Part shown: positions 1-10,820 of the stretch, piece by piece
How the letters are laid out: each line of letters starts with the position of its first letter
How positions within the stretch are numbered: position 1 is the stretch's first letter
Origin: Antedon mediterranea
Taxonomy: Eukaryota > Echinodermata > Crinoidea > Comatulida > Antedonidae
Direction of reading: 5' to 3'
Assembly (NCBI RefSeq): GCF_964355755.1
Contig: NC_092674.1
Span: 14,577,001-14,641,000 of the forward strand
DNA: 64,000 bases
Position numbers and translations under genes: made by a program
Notes under the pieces: generated by a model
Told to the model about the DNA's origin: nothing
What the model saw: only the letters and a program-made list of their open reading frames with translations
Database searches by the model: none

Positions 1-175
1 TCTCTTTTCCCAGAATTTTTTGGGTCCAGCAGCTTGACCCTCTCAATTACAAAAATTTACAAAATATTAAAACTGTCAGCTTTAGATAAATAACTTTCGC
101 ATTGATACAGTTTCTTATTGATAATGTCCTCTTGGGTTAATTTACATGGCTAAAGCCGGGCACGAAAAAATGAAA
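1..175. repeat. Dispersed repeat R1, copy 1
   Basis: This is the first of three diverged copies of a block of about 175 bp; the others are at 5070-5240 and 9487-9660. All three run in the same order: CTCTTTTCCCAGAA-like start, a GGTCCAGCA(A/G)CTGGGACC-like segment, CTGTCAGCCTTAGATA, ATATGTCCTCNTGGG, and a tail close to GAGCCGCGGCACGAAAAA. I see no ends or target-site duplication and do not recognise the family. This copy may be cut by the window edge. Confidence 0.7.
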
Positions 176-642
176 TCTATCAAGACTGAAATTGATTTTT
201 AACAACTTTAGAACTCTGGTTTCACAGAAAAGTGTCCCCTTAATAGCAGTGTCCCAAAGGATGAGTTCTACTTTTATTAAATTATTTTGCCTTATAATAC
301 TGTATATATGCATAAAAAAAACTACAGTATTTAAATATATTAATCGAGGTGTTACATTATAGGATCCATCCATCCATGATCCTATGTTTCATGAACTAAA
401 CATTTTCAGCAAAAAAATGCTATTTGTCATTATCAAAAGCCAGATAATTTTATTTCTGTCAAAAAAAAAAAGCTGATCAGAGTATGATATTCTATCTAAG
501 GTCAAGCATTTCTAATCTCACATACACACATACTTAAAATAAACATTGTTCCAGTATCAGCTTTTGCCAATATGTCTGCATGACTTCTAACCTAGCTGAA
601 TGCTCTAAACAGATTAGGTGTACTGCCAAGTGAATTAAACAC
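176..642. other. Intergenic, no gene seen
   Basis: AT-rich sequence with short A and T runs. No splice-bounded open frame and no repeat shared with the rest of the window was noticed. Confidence 0.5.
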
Positions 643-645
643 ATT

Positions 646-1472
646 GGGCCTGTTTCTGCTGCAACTGCTCAAAATACGGTATAAAAATACGGTATTTTTT
701 ATACCGTATTTTTTAGTACCCCGTTTCTGCTAACAATACTTCTTGGGTGGTCGTGTTAAATTTCATCCTTTTTACCCAAATTGCCATTCATTTATTTGGT
801 CGATAATTAAAAGTCGCAATAAAGGAAGTTTTACGTCTCACTTTCAACAGCCTAGCCCTAGTGATAGAGATGTTGTGAGAGCACAGAAAACATCGTAATG
901 AGGACAAGTAATTCGTTCCCTTCCCGAGTTATTGTCTTTTACAATCTTGTACTGCTTTCGCAGGCTCTTCAGCTTTGAATTTACTTGCTTTGGAGACAAT
1001 TCTATTCCGTACTCCTGCTTTATTTTTTTAGAAATGTCTTTATAAATGTGGTTGTCCATTTTATTACCTTTTAGTTGGCCGGACATTTTAGCTTCCCCAT
1101 CCCCTCCTTCCCCACACAGATTTATATAGTAAATACTGTGTGACGTCTTCGCTCCACATTTTCGCCGAATATCTATACACGTGTGTAAAACAGCTGACAG
1201 CGACAGAAAATAAAAACACGATGTTGACCTCATGTCACAGGTAAAAAAAAAAACGGTATTTTTTATTGGCAGCAGAAAAGGGTACAAAAAATACGGTATA
1301 AATTTGTAAATACAGTATTTTATCCACAAATTTTGTGGGGAAAATACGGTATACAAAATACGGTATTTTTTTTATGAGCGCAGTTTCTGCTGCCAAAAAA
1401 ATATGGTATATATACGGTATTCAAAAAATACCGTATAAAATACGGTATTTTCTTGACAGCAGAAACAGAGCC
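646..1472. mobile_element. PIF/Harbinger-like element A (ATACGGTAT palindromes)
   Basis: The left end GGGCCTGTTTCTGCTG and the right end CAGCAGAAACAGAGCC are inverted copies, flanked by a 3 bp direct repeat ATT (643-645 and 1473-1475). A 3 bp target duplication, short terminal repeats and an encoded Myb/SANT-like protein are the hallmarks of the PIF/Harbinger superfamily. Just inside both ends lie about nine copies of a palindromic word, ATACGGTAT or ATACCGTAT, often extended by A/T runs, with internal copies of the CAGCAGAAA terminal word. At 827 bp the element is too short to hold a transposase; only the Myb-like gene remains. The superfamily is inferred from the combination of features. 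Confidence 0.75.
844..1086 (-). pseudogene. Myb/SANT-like DNA-binding protein remnant of element A
   Basis: Reading from the Met at 1086, about 80 codons encode a trihelix/MADF-type Myb fold. One helix reads GNKMDNHIYKDISKKIKQEY, followed by LSPKQVNSKLKSLRKQYK and a charged KDNNSGRER stretch, a standard pattern for the Myb/SANT-like proteins of Harbinger elements. Upstream, still open, is an INLCGEGG stretch that aligns poorly with the IQLWGEAKVRGR of element B, so the N-terminus looks damaged. In the family this protein helps the transposase bind element ends and enter the nucleus. It is the best preserved of the three copies here. Confidence 0.7.
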
Positions 1473-1475
1473 ATT

Positions 1476-1937
1476 GTCCTGTCTGGATTTGTTATAAAAA
1501 TAAGTCGATTCTAATATTAAATCCAGACATGCAGATAGATATTTTTGTTTTTCTTCTGTGATTCATCCACTTTCAATTGATCGCAAAGGGCAAAAAATGG
1601 AAGAATTGTAACTTTTCAGCAAAAATACCGGGTTTTCCATACTAATTCGGATTTTGGCAAAAACAGAAAAATGAATGCAGCAACTAGACGTCAGATTAGG
1701 TCTTGTACAATGTTTGTATGTTACTGCTGTTTACCAGCTAGGCCTACAAGACTAAACCTTGTTAGGTTAGGACTAAAGACCGTTCATAGAAAGACATTCA
1801 CAGTCAGTTTGGGTACAGTACCCGTACAGTACCCGTACAGTAGTGCATTGTTGACCTAGTTCAATGACAAAGTAATGTATATATATATATGTAATATGCA
1901 TTATTTTTACAAAATGTCAAAAATTAAAAATGGGTCT
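1476..1937. mobile_element. Truncated copy of TTAA-flanked family T1
   Basis: From about 1490 to 1937 this matches the second half of the complete T1 element at 17796-18422, in the same orientation: the AATAAGTCGATTCTAAT start, the TTTTTGTTTTTC block, a GCAAAAATACCGGGTTTTCC block, AATGCAGCAACTA, GTTTACCAGCTAGGCCTAC, and the ATGGGTCTTT right end. The left half is missing, and Harbinger-like element A sits at the break. The right-hand TTAA has become TTAC (1938-1941 region). A short CAGTACCCGTA tandem lies inside, at about 1816-1842. Confidence 0.65.
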
Positions 1938-1941
1938 TTAC

Positions 1942-2713
1942 AAGCAAATGAAAAAAATAGCATATTGAATTACTATTAGTATTATATCTGTGTACAGTGT
2001 TGTAGGCAAATGGAAACATGGGGACTCTCACTCTTAAATGTGGCAATGGAAACATATACAGTAGTTGTATCTAATTGGAAGTTTCAAGTGGGTCGAGGCT
2101 ACCATCAAATTTACAACATGTATGGGTATTGAAAGGGCATTTCAAAACAAAAAGTGCTTGAGTAGAAAAAAGTGTACAACAGAGTCACCCAATTACACTG
2201 CTGGAAATTTACTAGATAAAACAAAAATGTTGTAGATCTCCAAATACTCTTTAGCTACGTGATAATATGTAATACCATACTAGATCATACCCACTGGTTT
2301 GGTAATCAAATCAAATCTACTTTTCAGTACATAATGCAATCATTCAAAGGCACCCCCTGGGTATTTTATAACTATTGAATCCTGATTGAATGTGACAACA
2401 AATGTACCTAGCTGTGCTAGTTTCACCTGTATTCACTTCCCTCAAGCTTGTTCATGCTGAGATCATTCTTTGCCTTGAAGATAAACACAAACATTTTGGA
2501 CAAACTGGTGTCCAAATATTTTGTTAAATGATGCAATGTCATGTTTTTTGTACAGTACAAAGTTTGAACATGGATCTATGACATAGGTGACACGATGTAA
2601 ACAAAATCGTTGTTGAGGTACATACAGTATTACACATGCTCATTTAATTATACAACAAAATCTTTCTAACCATATGCCCAAATACCTTCGTAATGTTAAT
2701 GCTGTTATTCGCC
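1942..2713. other. Intergenic, no gene seen
   Basis: AT-rich sequence with a short TA microsatellite near 1878-1890. No conserved open frame or recognisable repeat was found. Confidence 0.5.
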
Positions 2714-2716
2714 AAT

Positions 2717-3530
2717 GGCCCCATTTCTGCTGCCAAAAATATACCGTATATATACGGTATATTTTATATACGGTATATTTTTTGGCAGCAGAAACGAGTC
2801 TCATAAAAAATATACCGTATATATATGCGGAATATATACCGCATAAATATCCCAATCGTTTGTGGATATTATACCGTATATTTCGTACCCTGTTACTGCT
2901 GCACTCAAAATATACCGTGTATGTGACCCGAGGTAAAAAATAACAGAGCGTGACGCGTTTGTTTGGTTTTTCTGCTGCATTGACACACACGTGTATAAGC
3001 AAGCAACAGATCAAAATGTCACTGTGGACTGAAGAAATAACTATTTTTGCAATTCAATTATGGGGAGAAGCGAAGGTTAGAGGGAGACTGCATGGTAACA
3101 AAAGAGATACCAAGATTTACAAAAGTATCTCGCACAAAATAAAAGCAGAATTTGTGGTAGACTTAACGCCAAAGTAATCGGCAAACGCCGTCGTCTTCTT
3201 TGCATATATCTAGTCAATGTCCATTCTACATTTCTAGATTGTGTGTGCGGTGTAAATTCGTTGCCACTTCTGCTCATTAGATTTAAAATAGAAAGCAATG
3301 CTACAACGACGTTTTGAGAAACCATCATTATTTTGTTTTTGTCAGGTATAAACCTCACTACACGAGACTCTAGGTCAATCCATACTTCCGTCTCACGAAA
3401 TGCAGTTTGGGTAATGAAAGCCAACTTTTTTACAGCCCACCCACGAAGTATGTGCAGCGGAAACAGTGCACGAATTTCATATACGGTATATTTATACGGT
3501 CTATTTGGAGTTGGCAGCAGAAACAGGGCC
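2717..3530. mobile_element. PIF/Harbinger-like element B (TATACCGTATATA palindromes)
   Basis: Ends GGCCCCATTTCTGCTGCCAA and, inverted, GGCCCTGTTTCTGCTGCCAA, flanked by the 3 bp direct repeat AAT (2714-2716, 3531-3533). The terminal repeat core TTTCTGCTGC is the same as in elements A and C. The left subterminal region has repeated TATACCGTATATA/TATACGGTATA palindromes; the right end has two more (ATACGGTATA, ATACGGTCTA). An internal terminal-like word, GGCAGCAGAAACGAG, lies near 2783-2797. At 814 bp the element is nonautonomous and keeps only a broken Myb-like gene. Confidence 0.75.
3016..3177 (+). pseudogene. Myb/SANT-like remnant of element B, stopped early
   Basis: The ATG at 3016 opens a frame that begins MSLWTEE, then IFAIQLWGEAKVRGR and GNKRDTKIYKSISHKIK, the first two helices of a Myb/SANT-like domain. 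It parallels the element A protein residue by residue. At LTPK the next codon, CAA (Gln) in element A, is TAA here at 3175-3177, which removes the third, DNA-contacting helix. Downstream sequence has diverged, so the copy is dead as it stands. Confidence 0.7.
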
Positions 3531-3533
3531 AAT

Positions 3534-4545
3534 TACACTCTCTGATTACAACTGGCCATTATCTTGTCAGAAAAAATGATTGTTCAAAGGAATTGATTTT
3601 ATTGTTAATCCATCTAATTTTATAACTCCATGGTTTGAGAGAGTCACATTTTACCGCAATAGCAAAGGAATTTTTTGCTGTGTTACTAAAAATAACCAAT
3701 TACATAACCATGTGAATTACCCCAATTTTTTGGATGGTAGACATTTTCAATAACCAGTTAAATTGCAGAGTGAAAATAACTGTAAAAAATAACGGTTAGA
3801 ATGTTAGAATGACATTTAACCAGTAATCTTTGTGCAACTTTTAACTGTATTATATTGTATTATTGTAAACAATTATATCAACTATTGATATGTAGTTAAT
3901 TGATTGTAAACCAGTATCTAATTAACTTGTTTGTTTCAGTCTAGCTGTCAGCAATATACTATATTAATCGAAACCAATAGAAAATGTTTTACAATTATAT
4001 CAACCCCAAATTGTCACTCGCTTTTACCATAAATTGTATCTTTTATTTTTAAATTCTGTTTTTTTTAAATCAATTATCAATCATTATTAACAATTAAAAT
4101 TTACAGTGTAAATAAACAATTAAAAAAGGCATATCGTTACAAAATATCATATTAGTTTTATGCAATAAAATCTTTCAGAATAATTTAAATATACCAAGAT
4201 TGATATGGGGATTTGTACTGTACGGCAGTAAGAAAATTACTAATTATTTTGTCAGTATAGTTTAAATAAAGGATGTAATGCCTGACACTTTCCCTGTTGT
4301 ATTTTTACTCTGGTACCCGAGTGTAGGACTCTCTCATCTTCTCCTCTTCCATCCGACACTATTGAGTAAAAAGTGCAATTTATATTAAAAGTACTACTCC
4401 TCCCGTATTTGTTGTAGTATTGAGCTAGGATTTGGAATGAATATACTACAGGGACATGTCCTCAAAGCTATAGAGCCGGATTTTTTAATTTCAAACTGGA
4501 TGCAGCCATTTATTACATTACATCTTGATAATTTAAAAGATTGTC
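3534..4545. other. Intergenic, no gene seen
   Basis: Very AT-rich, rich in TAATTA/TTAACA words. No coding pattern or shared repeat was recognised. Confidence 0.5.
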
Positions 4546-4605
4546 GTAAGGCCTACATTTTAATGTTATATCTTTAATGCCAGTGTAATTACGTAATGGA
4601 TAAAA
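4546..4605. repeat. Short fragment of dispersed repeat R2
   Basis: The stretch starting GGCCTACATTTTAATG and ending GTGTAATTACGTA is nearly identical to 16288-16331, where the homology continues into sequence also seen just after R1 copy 2 (5245-5320). The family is unknown. Confidence 0.6.
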
Positions 4606-5037
4606 CAATAAACAAGAAATATTTCTTACAAAAAAACGCCGCTCGACATTTTAACATTAATCATTGTTCTTTTGATTAATTTATGATTAATTATTAAAAA
4701 GATGTCCTTTAATCGCAAAAATACAAACAAATCACAGATAGTTCTTTAATTATAAATCACATGCCCATATTTAACTAGTTAATTGTATACACAGATTTGG
4801 AAGACATATGTGTACCTTTCCAACAATGTATTATTTGCCAACAAATATTAATCTACTTATTTAAAATGGCATTTAAAAATGGTCAGTTTTGAACTTCAAT
4901 GTGCTGTAGTCTGTTTGTAAGTGACCTCAATCTGTACTGTAGACATGCAAATGAATACCCTCTAGAGATAACGTGACTTCACAGTGGTACAAGTGACAAA
5001 ATTCTTCTACAATCTGTTGATTCGCCTCAACAAATCA
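4606..5037. other. Intergenic, no gene seen
   Basis: AT-rich with no recognised feature. Confidence 0.4.
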
Positions 5038-5320
5038 AAGTGCGAGAATCCAAAATCATTCAACCATGATAAACTCTCTTTTCCCAGCCGTTTTTTTCGG
5101 TCCAGCAACTGGGACCTATAGTTTACAAATTCGCTGTCAGCCTTAGATACTAAAGCTACCGCTATGAAACTGCTTATTAATGAATATGTCCTCCTGGGAC
5201 ATAGCTGGCTAGAGCCGCGGCGCAAAAAACTCATGTTTTTTTCATTTTTAAATAATATGTAAACTTATATAGCATAACACGAAAATAGTTTTATTTCGAT
5301 CTTGATTGTTTTGGCTTTAA
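5038..5320. repeat. Dispersed repeat R1, copy 2, with R2-like tail
   Basis: Core 5070-5240 is homologous to 1-175 and 9487-9660. Upstream, GCGAGAATCCAAAATCATT is shared with 9030-9050 and, more weakly, with 31150-31170. Downstream, 5245-5320 is homologous to 16345-16430. The pieces therefore seem to be parts of one longer dispersed element that breaks up differently at each locus. Confidence 0.65.
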
Positions 5321-6129
5321 ACAAAATTGGCTAGCTAGTTCTAGCAGGCAGCCTTGTTGTGTATGCATCAGAAGCTAGGCCTATGCTTATTTAATAAACT
5401 TTTGCTGAAACAAACATGTCCCAACTAAAAATAAATCAGTTAGCAAGAAAGTTGTCAATGTATATTTACTCAAAGTACAATATTTACAAGAAATACCACT
5501 AGAAAAATAAATTAAGCCAAAGTTGTTTAAGTATACAGTTAGTATACAGTTGAAGTGAAAAGTGCAAATGGAAATACTGTATCTGACATTATAATTTAAC
5601 CCCTTTAAAGTGGTGAACATTTTCCTAGAAAAGTGTTTTTTAATGATTCAAGAAACAGTATTCTATACCTATACCAGTTATGATTGTCCCATAAAAAATG
5701 CATGATTTAATTTAATCATAATACAACTAATATTTATTAATTGTATATTATGATTAAATTCAAACATGCATTTGTGGAATTTATAGTAAATCAGAGGTCC
5801 AAAGGGGATGCCACCTCTCACCACTGAACAAAATGGGAAAAAATTTCTATAGATTTTTTTTCTGTGGACAGTCTATAAAACAAATACATTTGTTCACTCT
5901 CTTCTTGTTATATGTGTCATATGTAAGCGAAATATCAGACATAAGTTGGAATTTTCAAAATTGAGATTTTCACAACTACTGAAACAGACATAATCCAATA
6001 TTTAAAATACTGAACTACACCTCCAGAGATCACAGTATAAAGTTTTGGCTGTTGCAATCAGTGTTTTGAGAAAAAGTTAGTTAAATTAAGTAACAGGAAA
6101 TGACAAATACAAACAAATACAAAGGGCAT
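5321..6129. other. Intergenic with an imperfect palindrome
   Basis: The only structure noticed is an imperfect inverted repeat at about 5697-5773. AAATGCATG plus TTTAATTTAATCATAATA on the left faces its near complement on the right, with a loop of about 15 nt, like a small fold-back MITE. No gene was seen. Confidence 0.5.
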
Positions 6130-6133
6130 TTAA

Positions 6134-7245
6134 AATGGACCTGAAATGGATTTTCGATTTTTTTCATTTTAGAATGATGTTTTGGGGGCTATTAGGTGTT
6201 GCTAGAATGGATATTGTTACAAAATATAAATTGGCCCTTTTGGGGAAAGCCCCATTTGAAAATCAAAAAAATTCGCGGGTGACGTCACTTTGCGAATATA
6301 TTCCTATCCCTCCAATGGACAATTTGCAGTTTTTTGGCTATAAATCTTGAAATCTATGGAGTATTTTCTAAAAAATGCTTGTGCATTTGCAGAAACGTAT
6401 TTAGAATTTTTTTAGGTAAAATTATTACCATATAAACGGTTATTCATGGAGTAAATGACGATTTAAAATCTTAAAATCAACGGTTTTTTTCTGGCAATAC
6501 CGAAGTTGGCCTGGCAACGTTGTCCGGGATACAGCTCCGTGCGCAATGATGCGTATCCATATTTTCCGTTCGTGTATTTTGTATATCGTTCGTAATTTAT
6601 ACTGCTAAAATGTGTTAGTTTCTTTAGTGTTTAGTTTAGCAGAATTAAATTAGTAATATGAGATGATTATTTATTTGTCACGAATCAGGCAGTTCGAAAA
6701 CGAATTTTATTCATATTTTACTTTGGCTTGACAATGAGCTCAGCAAGTTGTTGATATCGCTCATAAAACGGAGCCTCGCCGCATGATGTGGGTGGTGGAT
6801 CGACTCCGCGCGCTGGATTGGGGGCCTAGACCTAGTAAAGGTTTGGGAGGTAGGCCTTCTAAATTTGGGTTTTAGAACAAACGAAGTACATTTTAGGGAC
6901 CTATATTTCAACAACATTAGATATTGAATAAATGAGTATTAGTGTCAACGCTTCACATATCTTTCCAGGCCGTCGATCATCGATCTATCGGGCGGCATAT
7001 ACACGCTCTCGATATCATCGTGTGTATATGTGACGTCGTGAATATAGAGGCTTCCGACGGCCGTTGAAATAGAATATTGCAATGGCGTGAGTAATTTTCG
7101 CTAATTTACCATGGTATCTTAAAATTTCGTTTTTACTCAAAATACTATACATTTTGTTTTTATTTGTATGGGTTTGTGTTAATTTGATACATTTAAATAA
7201 CATGTGTGAATTTCTTGAAAATCGAAAGTCCATTTCAGGTCCATT
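6134..7245. mobile_element. TTAA-flanked TIR element T2
   Basis: The terminal inverted repeat AATGGACCTGAAATGGA continues to TTTCGATTTT with one mismatch. The flanking direct repeats TTAA (6130-6133 and 7246-7249) are perfect. TTAA duplication is typical of piggyBac-type elements, but no transposase is seen in the 1.1 kb interior, so this is a nonautonomous element and the superfamily is inference. The right TTAA also abuts Harbinger-like element C, whose insertion reused the same bases. Confidence 0.7.
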
Positions 7246-7549
7246 TTAAGGGTCCGTTTCTGCTGCATAACGCAATTTAACCGGTTATTTTAAAATAGAT
7301 TAAAAATAGATAACAATAACAAGACCGCGTTTCTGCTCAATTTGTGCTCTGAAATAACCGGTTAAATCTATGGGTGGTGGTCGAGCAAAACGTCATCATT
7401 ACCCAAAATGCAATACACTCCGGAAGTAGTAAGTTGGCTGTTTGTTTACATCTACGTCAGTACACACGTGTACGAACATCTCAAACATGTTAAAATAATA
7501 AATGTTGTCTCCAGTTCTACAAGTTTTGTTTTTTGTAAAGCCTACTTAC

Positions 7550-7696
7550 CATCGCTAATCAAATTATTTCTCATCGCGCCTTCAATAACATGGGGATCAG
7601 GGTCATGCAGCGCCCGATCGCCTAATTCCTCAAAGGCGATGTAATACACGGCCCTTCCCACGTGAACGACTGTTGTCTTTCCCAAGCGCGGTCCTA
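7550..7696 (-). pseudogene. Splice-bounded unknown exon inside element C
   Basis: On the minus strand a pyrimidine-rich acceptor ending TTTAG precedes 7696 and a strong donor, GATG|GTAAGT, follows 7550. The 147 nt between are open in one frame, with residues PRLGKTTVVHVGRAVYYIAF and then a DPDPHVIEGAMRNN stretch. The composition is clearly protein-like and GC-richer than its surroundings. I do not recognise the family. Position and strand suggest it belonged to the same multi-exon gene set as the Myb-like remnant of this element. Confidence 0.4.
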
Positions 7697-8269
7697 CTAA
7701 ACACCAAACGGAAACAAAAACAAGACTTAGAATGTTGCAATACCTACAAAACGAGAGTAGATAATTGTTAATTAATTATGAAAACCCAACTTTTATAGCA
7801 AAAATCGTCCGAATTTATGTTAAAAACGATGAGTTTTAGCCACAAAAACTTAAAATCAAACGAGAGTATCCAAGTCATAGAGTATTGCACGCACATAGTG
7901 TCTTTAATAGAACAATGAGTATTGAACATTTATTTCGTAAAACATAGATAATAATAATATAATAATAATTTCTATGCTTAATAAAATAATATTGAATATA
8001 TTATAAAAGGCTCTGATAACCTTCGTTTACGGTCAGTCTAAAAAATTATATTATGTAAAACGATCAAAGTAAGATTGTTCATTGTTCTCCTATTAAAGGC
8101 ACTACGGGCGTGCCATAAATATGCTCGTTTGGCTTCAGCTTTTGTTCATAATTAATTAACCATTATCTATTGTTTGGTAGATATTTGCAACATTCTGAGT
8201 CCCTTTTGTTTCCGTTTTGATGTTTATAGGACCATACCCTTCGCCAGCATGTATTAACGCCTCAAATTG

Positions 8270-8433
8270 TTTAGCTTTGGTAGTCAGGAACTGCGGAACT
8301 CCACCCCGAATTCCTCTTTTACTTTCGCAAAAATGCTCTTATATATCTATGAATCTTTTCTATTGCCTGCCATCCTTCCCCGTACTTTCTCTTCCTCCCA
8401 CAACTGAATAACATATCTTGTGATTTCATTCAT
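8270..8433 (-). pseudogene. Myb/SANT-like remnant of element C
   Basis: From the ATG at 8433 the frame reads ITRYVIQLWEEEKVRGRMAG, then NRKDS, a stop where B has T-K, and IYKSIFAKVKEEFGVEF. This parallels the first two helices in elements A and B. The in-frame stop and loss of the third helix show it is decayed. Confidence 0.6.
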
Positions 8434-8769
8434 CCACATACATGTTCACTTCTTCGTTTGACTGTGAAAACCACGAGGAAAACACACATGGTACGTGACG
8501 GTATGTAACCCGGGGTCACAGCTGTCAATCAAATAACCGTTATTTCGTGTTGCAGCTAAGAATTGCTCAGCGATAACCGGTTAAACAGCGTTCTAACACC
8601 GATTTAAATTGGTGTTTTTAACCGGTGATTTTGCGCTGCCTTTTAACCGGTTACCACAAATTTGTCCTGTTTCTGCTGCCAAGAAAATGGAGTTAATTTA
8701 TTGACACCGATTTTAATTTATTGACACCGATTTTAACCAGTTATTTTTATGCAGCAGAAACAGGCCTTA

Positions 8770-9486
8770 TGTGTACGCCTAATAGCAAAAGTGTATTTCA
8801 ATTGTTGTATTTCAATTAAACTTTGCACCTTCATTCATTAACTATTGTTAACTATTATTATGCAAAATGTTCATTAAAATAACTCACTGAAATTTTAATT
8901 TAAGCATAAATTTGATGAAAATCATTGACCATTTTTAACCATCAGACTGTATGAAAAATGTACGCATGTATTTGTCTCAAAATAGAAAAACACCCAGGCA
9001 ATGTACTGTAAATAAAAACCAATCAAAGGGCGAGAATCCAAAATCATTTAACGTCATAATCAAAATGGTACTTATACTAACAAATATCTTTTTATTAATA
9101 TTATAATAATAATAATAATAATATATCAAAAAAATGTATTAAATAATATTTATCGCATAATAGGCCTATGCAATCTATGATAATTTAATTAATTGATAAC
9201 AAATTTATTAAATACATAACATCATTTGAATAAAAAGAACAAATCACATATCTACACATAATCATAACATTGTATACTCTACCTCTAACAATTTATTCAA
9301 TCTTCTATTGACTAAAGCCGAAGTATAGTCGTTATCTCGGGATCGTTCTACTTGGCCACCACCAGGTAGGCTTACTTCATCAAAGCTTCTATGAATGGAT
9401 GTACTGGTTGGGAGCAGAAAAACTAGTAGACCATACCCAGTACCGTTTTGATTACAATCAATCGGGAAATTACCTCACGCCGTGAT
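8770..9486. other. Intergenic, no gene seen
   Basis: AT-rich, with an ATA/ATT microsatellite near 9095-9125. A short block shared with the flank of R1 copy 2 (GCGAGAATCCAAAATCATT) lies at about 9030. Confidence 0.5.
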
Positions 9487-9660
9487 ACTCTCTTTTCCAA
9501 GAAGTTTTTTGGGTTCAGCAGCTGGGACCTATAAATTATAGTTGAGTTTACAAATTCGCTGTCAGCCTTAGATACTAAAGCTACTGCTATGAAACAGCTT
9601 ATAAATGAATATGTCCTGGGACATAGCTAGCTAGAGCCGCGGCACGAAAAACTCATGTCA
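9487..9660. repeat. Dispersed repeat R1, copy 3
   Basis: Homologous over its length to 5070-5240 and 1-175 in the same orientation, ending in GAGCCGCGGCACGAAAAACT. It differs from copy 2 by a short insertion and a 3 bp deletion in ATATGTCCTGGG. Confidence 0.7.
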
Positions 9661-10690
9661 TGTAAACTTAATTTTCTTCCAAAAAGTTAATAAATATAAA
9701 TATTTAAAAAATTAAACATATGTATTTGTCTCAAAATAAAAAATAAAAAAACACCAAGGTAATGTACTGTAAATAAATACTGTTCCAACTATCAGTATCA
9801 TTTTCTGTAAAAAAAAAAATGAAATTTTCCAGCCTTTTATTGTTTTTGGCTGTCAAAAAATCTATCCATGCGACTTATGTCTTCAATAGCATATGCAACT
9901 TCTGTCAAATAATTGTACAAATATAATTAATTGTGTTTATATTGTATTAGAATTGAATCCTCTACTGGTGTCATTCCTATTTTAAGTATGTGTGTTAAAA
10001 TTTAAACCCACCTTATATCATTTCATTGATAGAAAAAAATGGCAGATGTGAGACTAGTTAATGTACTTCTCTAGCAGCATTATCAAGGTAAAATGTCATA
10101 CATTAATCATATATTAAGACTTGTTTTTGAAAAAAAGTTGTCAATTTCAGTTTGCTGAGGAAAATTTATAGGTATAAAATAACAATTCATTTTACAATAA
10201 AAGCCTAGGCTATACATCATTGGAGGCACTACAATTCTAAAATGTATTTCAATAATCAATGAACAAAAAAAAAATATATTGAAGAATGATCATTTCATTT
10301 ACCATCACATACAGACATTCTAAAGCATAGATGGCGTTTGGCCACTTCTAATCTTGCATGCATGTCTGTGTTTCTTGTGTTTGCTTTGATCTAGCAATAA
10401 GCTTTCAGTTGTTGAACCCAAATCTACACATCCCTTGGGTGATTTTCATCTCATTACATCTCTTCCTCTTTGCCCCCTTTGCGTCTGTTAAATTGCTGGT
10501 AAATGGAATGCATGCATGTTGGTTTCGGTCTATATTTGAGTTTTTTGGTTTACAGATTTTTTTTTCTTTGGTTTTCAACAAAAGCCTTAAGCACAAATCT
10601 CTAAACCATTGTTCTTTAATCATAAAACTATTGATTAGCAGTAACCAATAGATGCGCTGATTATGTTTAATAGTATAAAACTGACTCCAA
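9661..10690. other. Intergenic, no gene seen
   Basis: AT-rich. One open stretch around 10405-10700 has no conserved pattern that I recognise. No ends of mobile elements were found here. Confidence 0.4.
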
Positions 10691-10699
10691 ATAATAAAA

Positions 10700-10820
10700 G
10701 GCAAGCCTTGATTCAACGTTTCGATCTTTATTTGATCATCATCAGGAAGAAACAATAATTCGAAAGGCAGACAATTATAACTACTAGATGGTAAGCTCGC
10801 TTCGCTTGCGTACCATCTAG
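10700..10820. repeat. Repeat debris ending in a CTAGATGGTA hairpin
   Basis: The words AACGTTTCGATCTTTATTTG and ATCATCATCAGG are typical of retroelement ends found widely in marine invertebrates (Penelope-like or DIRS-like; not distinguishable here). They are followed at 10784-10820 by a hairpin whose arms are CTAGATGGTA and TACCATCTAG around GC-rich loop sequence. A half-copy, CTAGATGGTACTCTC, occurs at 19089-19104. Confidence 0.4.

Larger units (their letters stand above)
7249..8766. mobile_element. PIF/Harbinger-like element C (TAACCGGTTA palindromes)
   Basis: Left end GGGTCCGTTTCTGCTGCATA faces an inverted right end GGCCTGTTTCTGCTGCATAA. A TTA direct repeat (7246-7248, 8767-8769) fits the Harbinger preference for TWA-type targets. 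Subterminal regions on both sides carry repeated TAACCGGTTA palindromes (near 7280, 7352, 8574, 8641, with decayed copies near 8533, 8617 and 8732) instead of the ACCGTA words of A and B. At 1.5 kb it is the longest of the trio. It holds a decayed Myb-like gene and one splice-bounded exon of unknown origin, both on the minus strand. Confidence 0.72.

Noticed and set aside
5007-5234. Minus-strand frame reading SLISSFIAVALVSKADSEFV
   Set aside because: It lies wholly inside dispersed repeat R1; the other two copies do not keep the frame.
10405-10755. 116-codon minus-strand open frame
   Set aside because: No conserved domain; it overlaps repeat debris with retroelement-end words.
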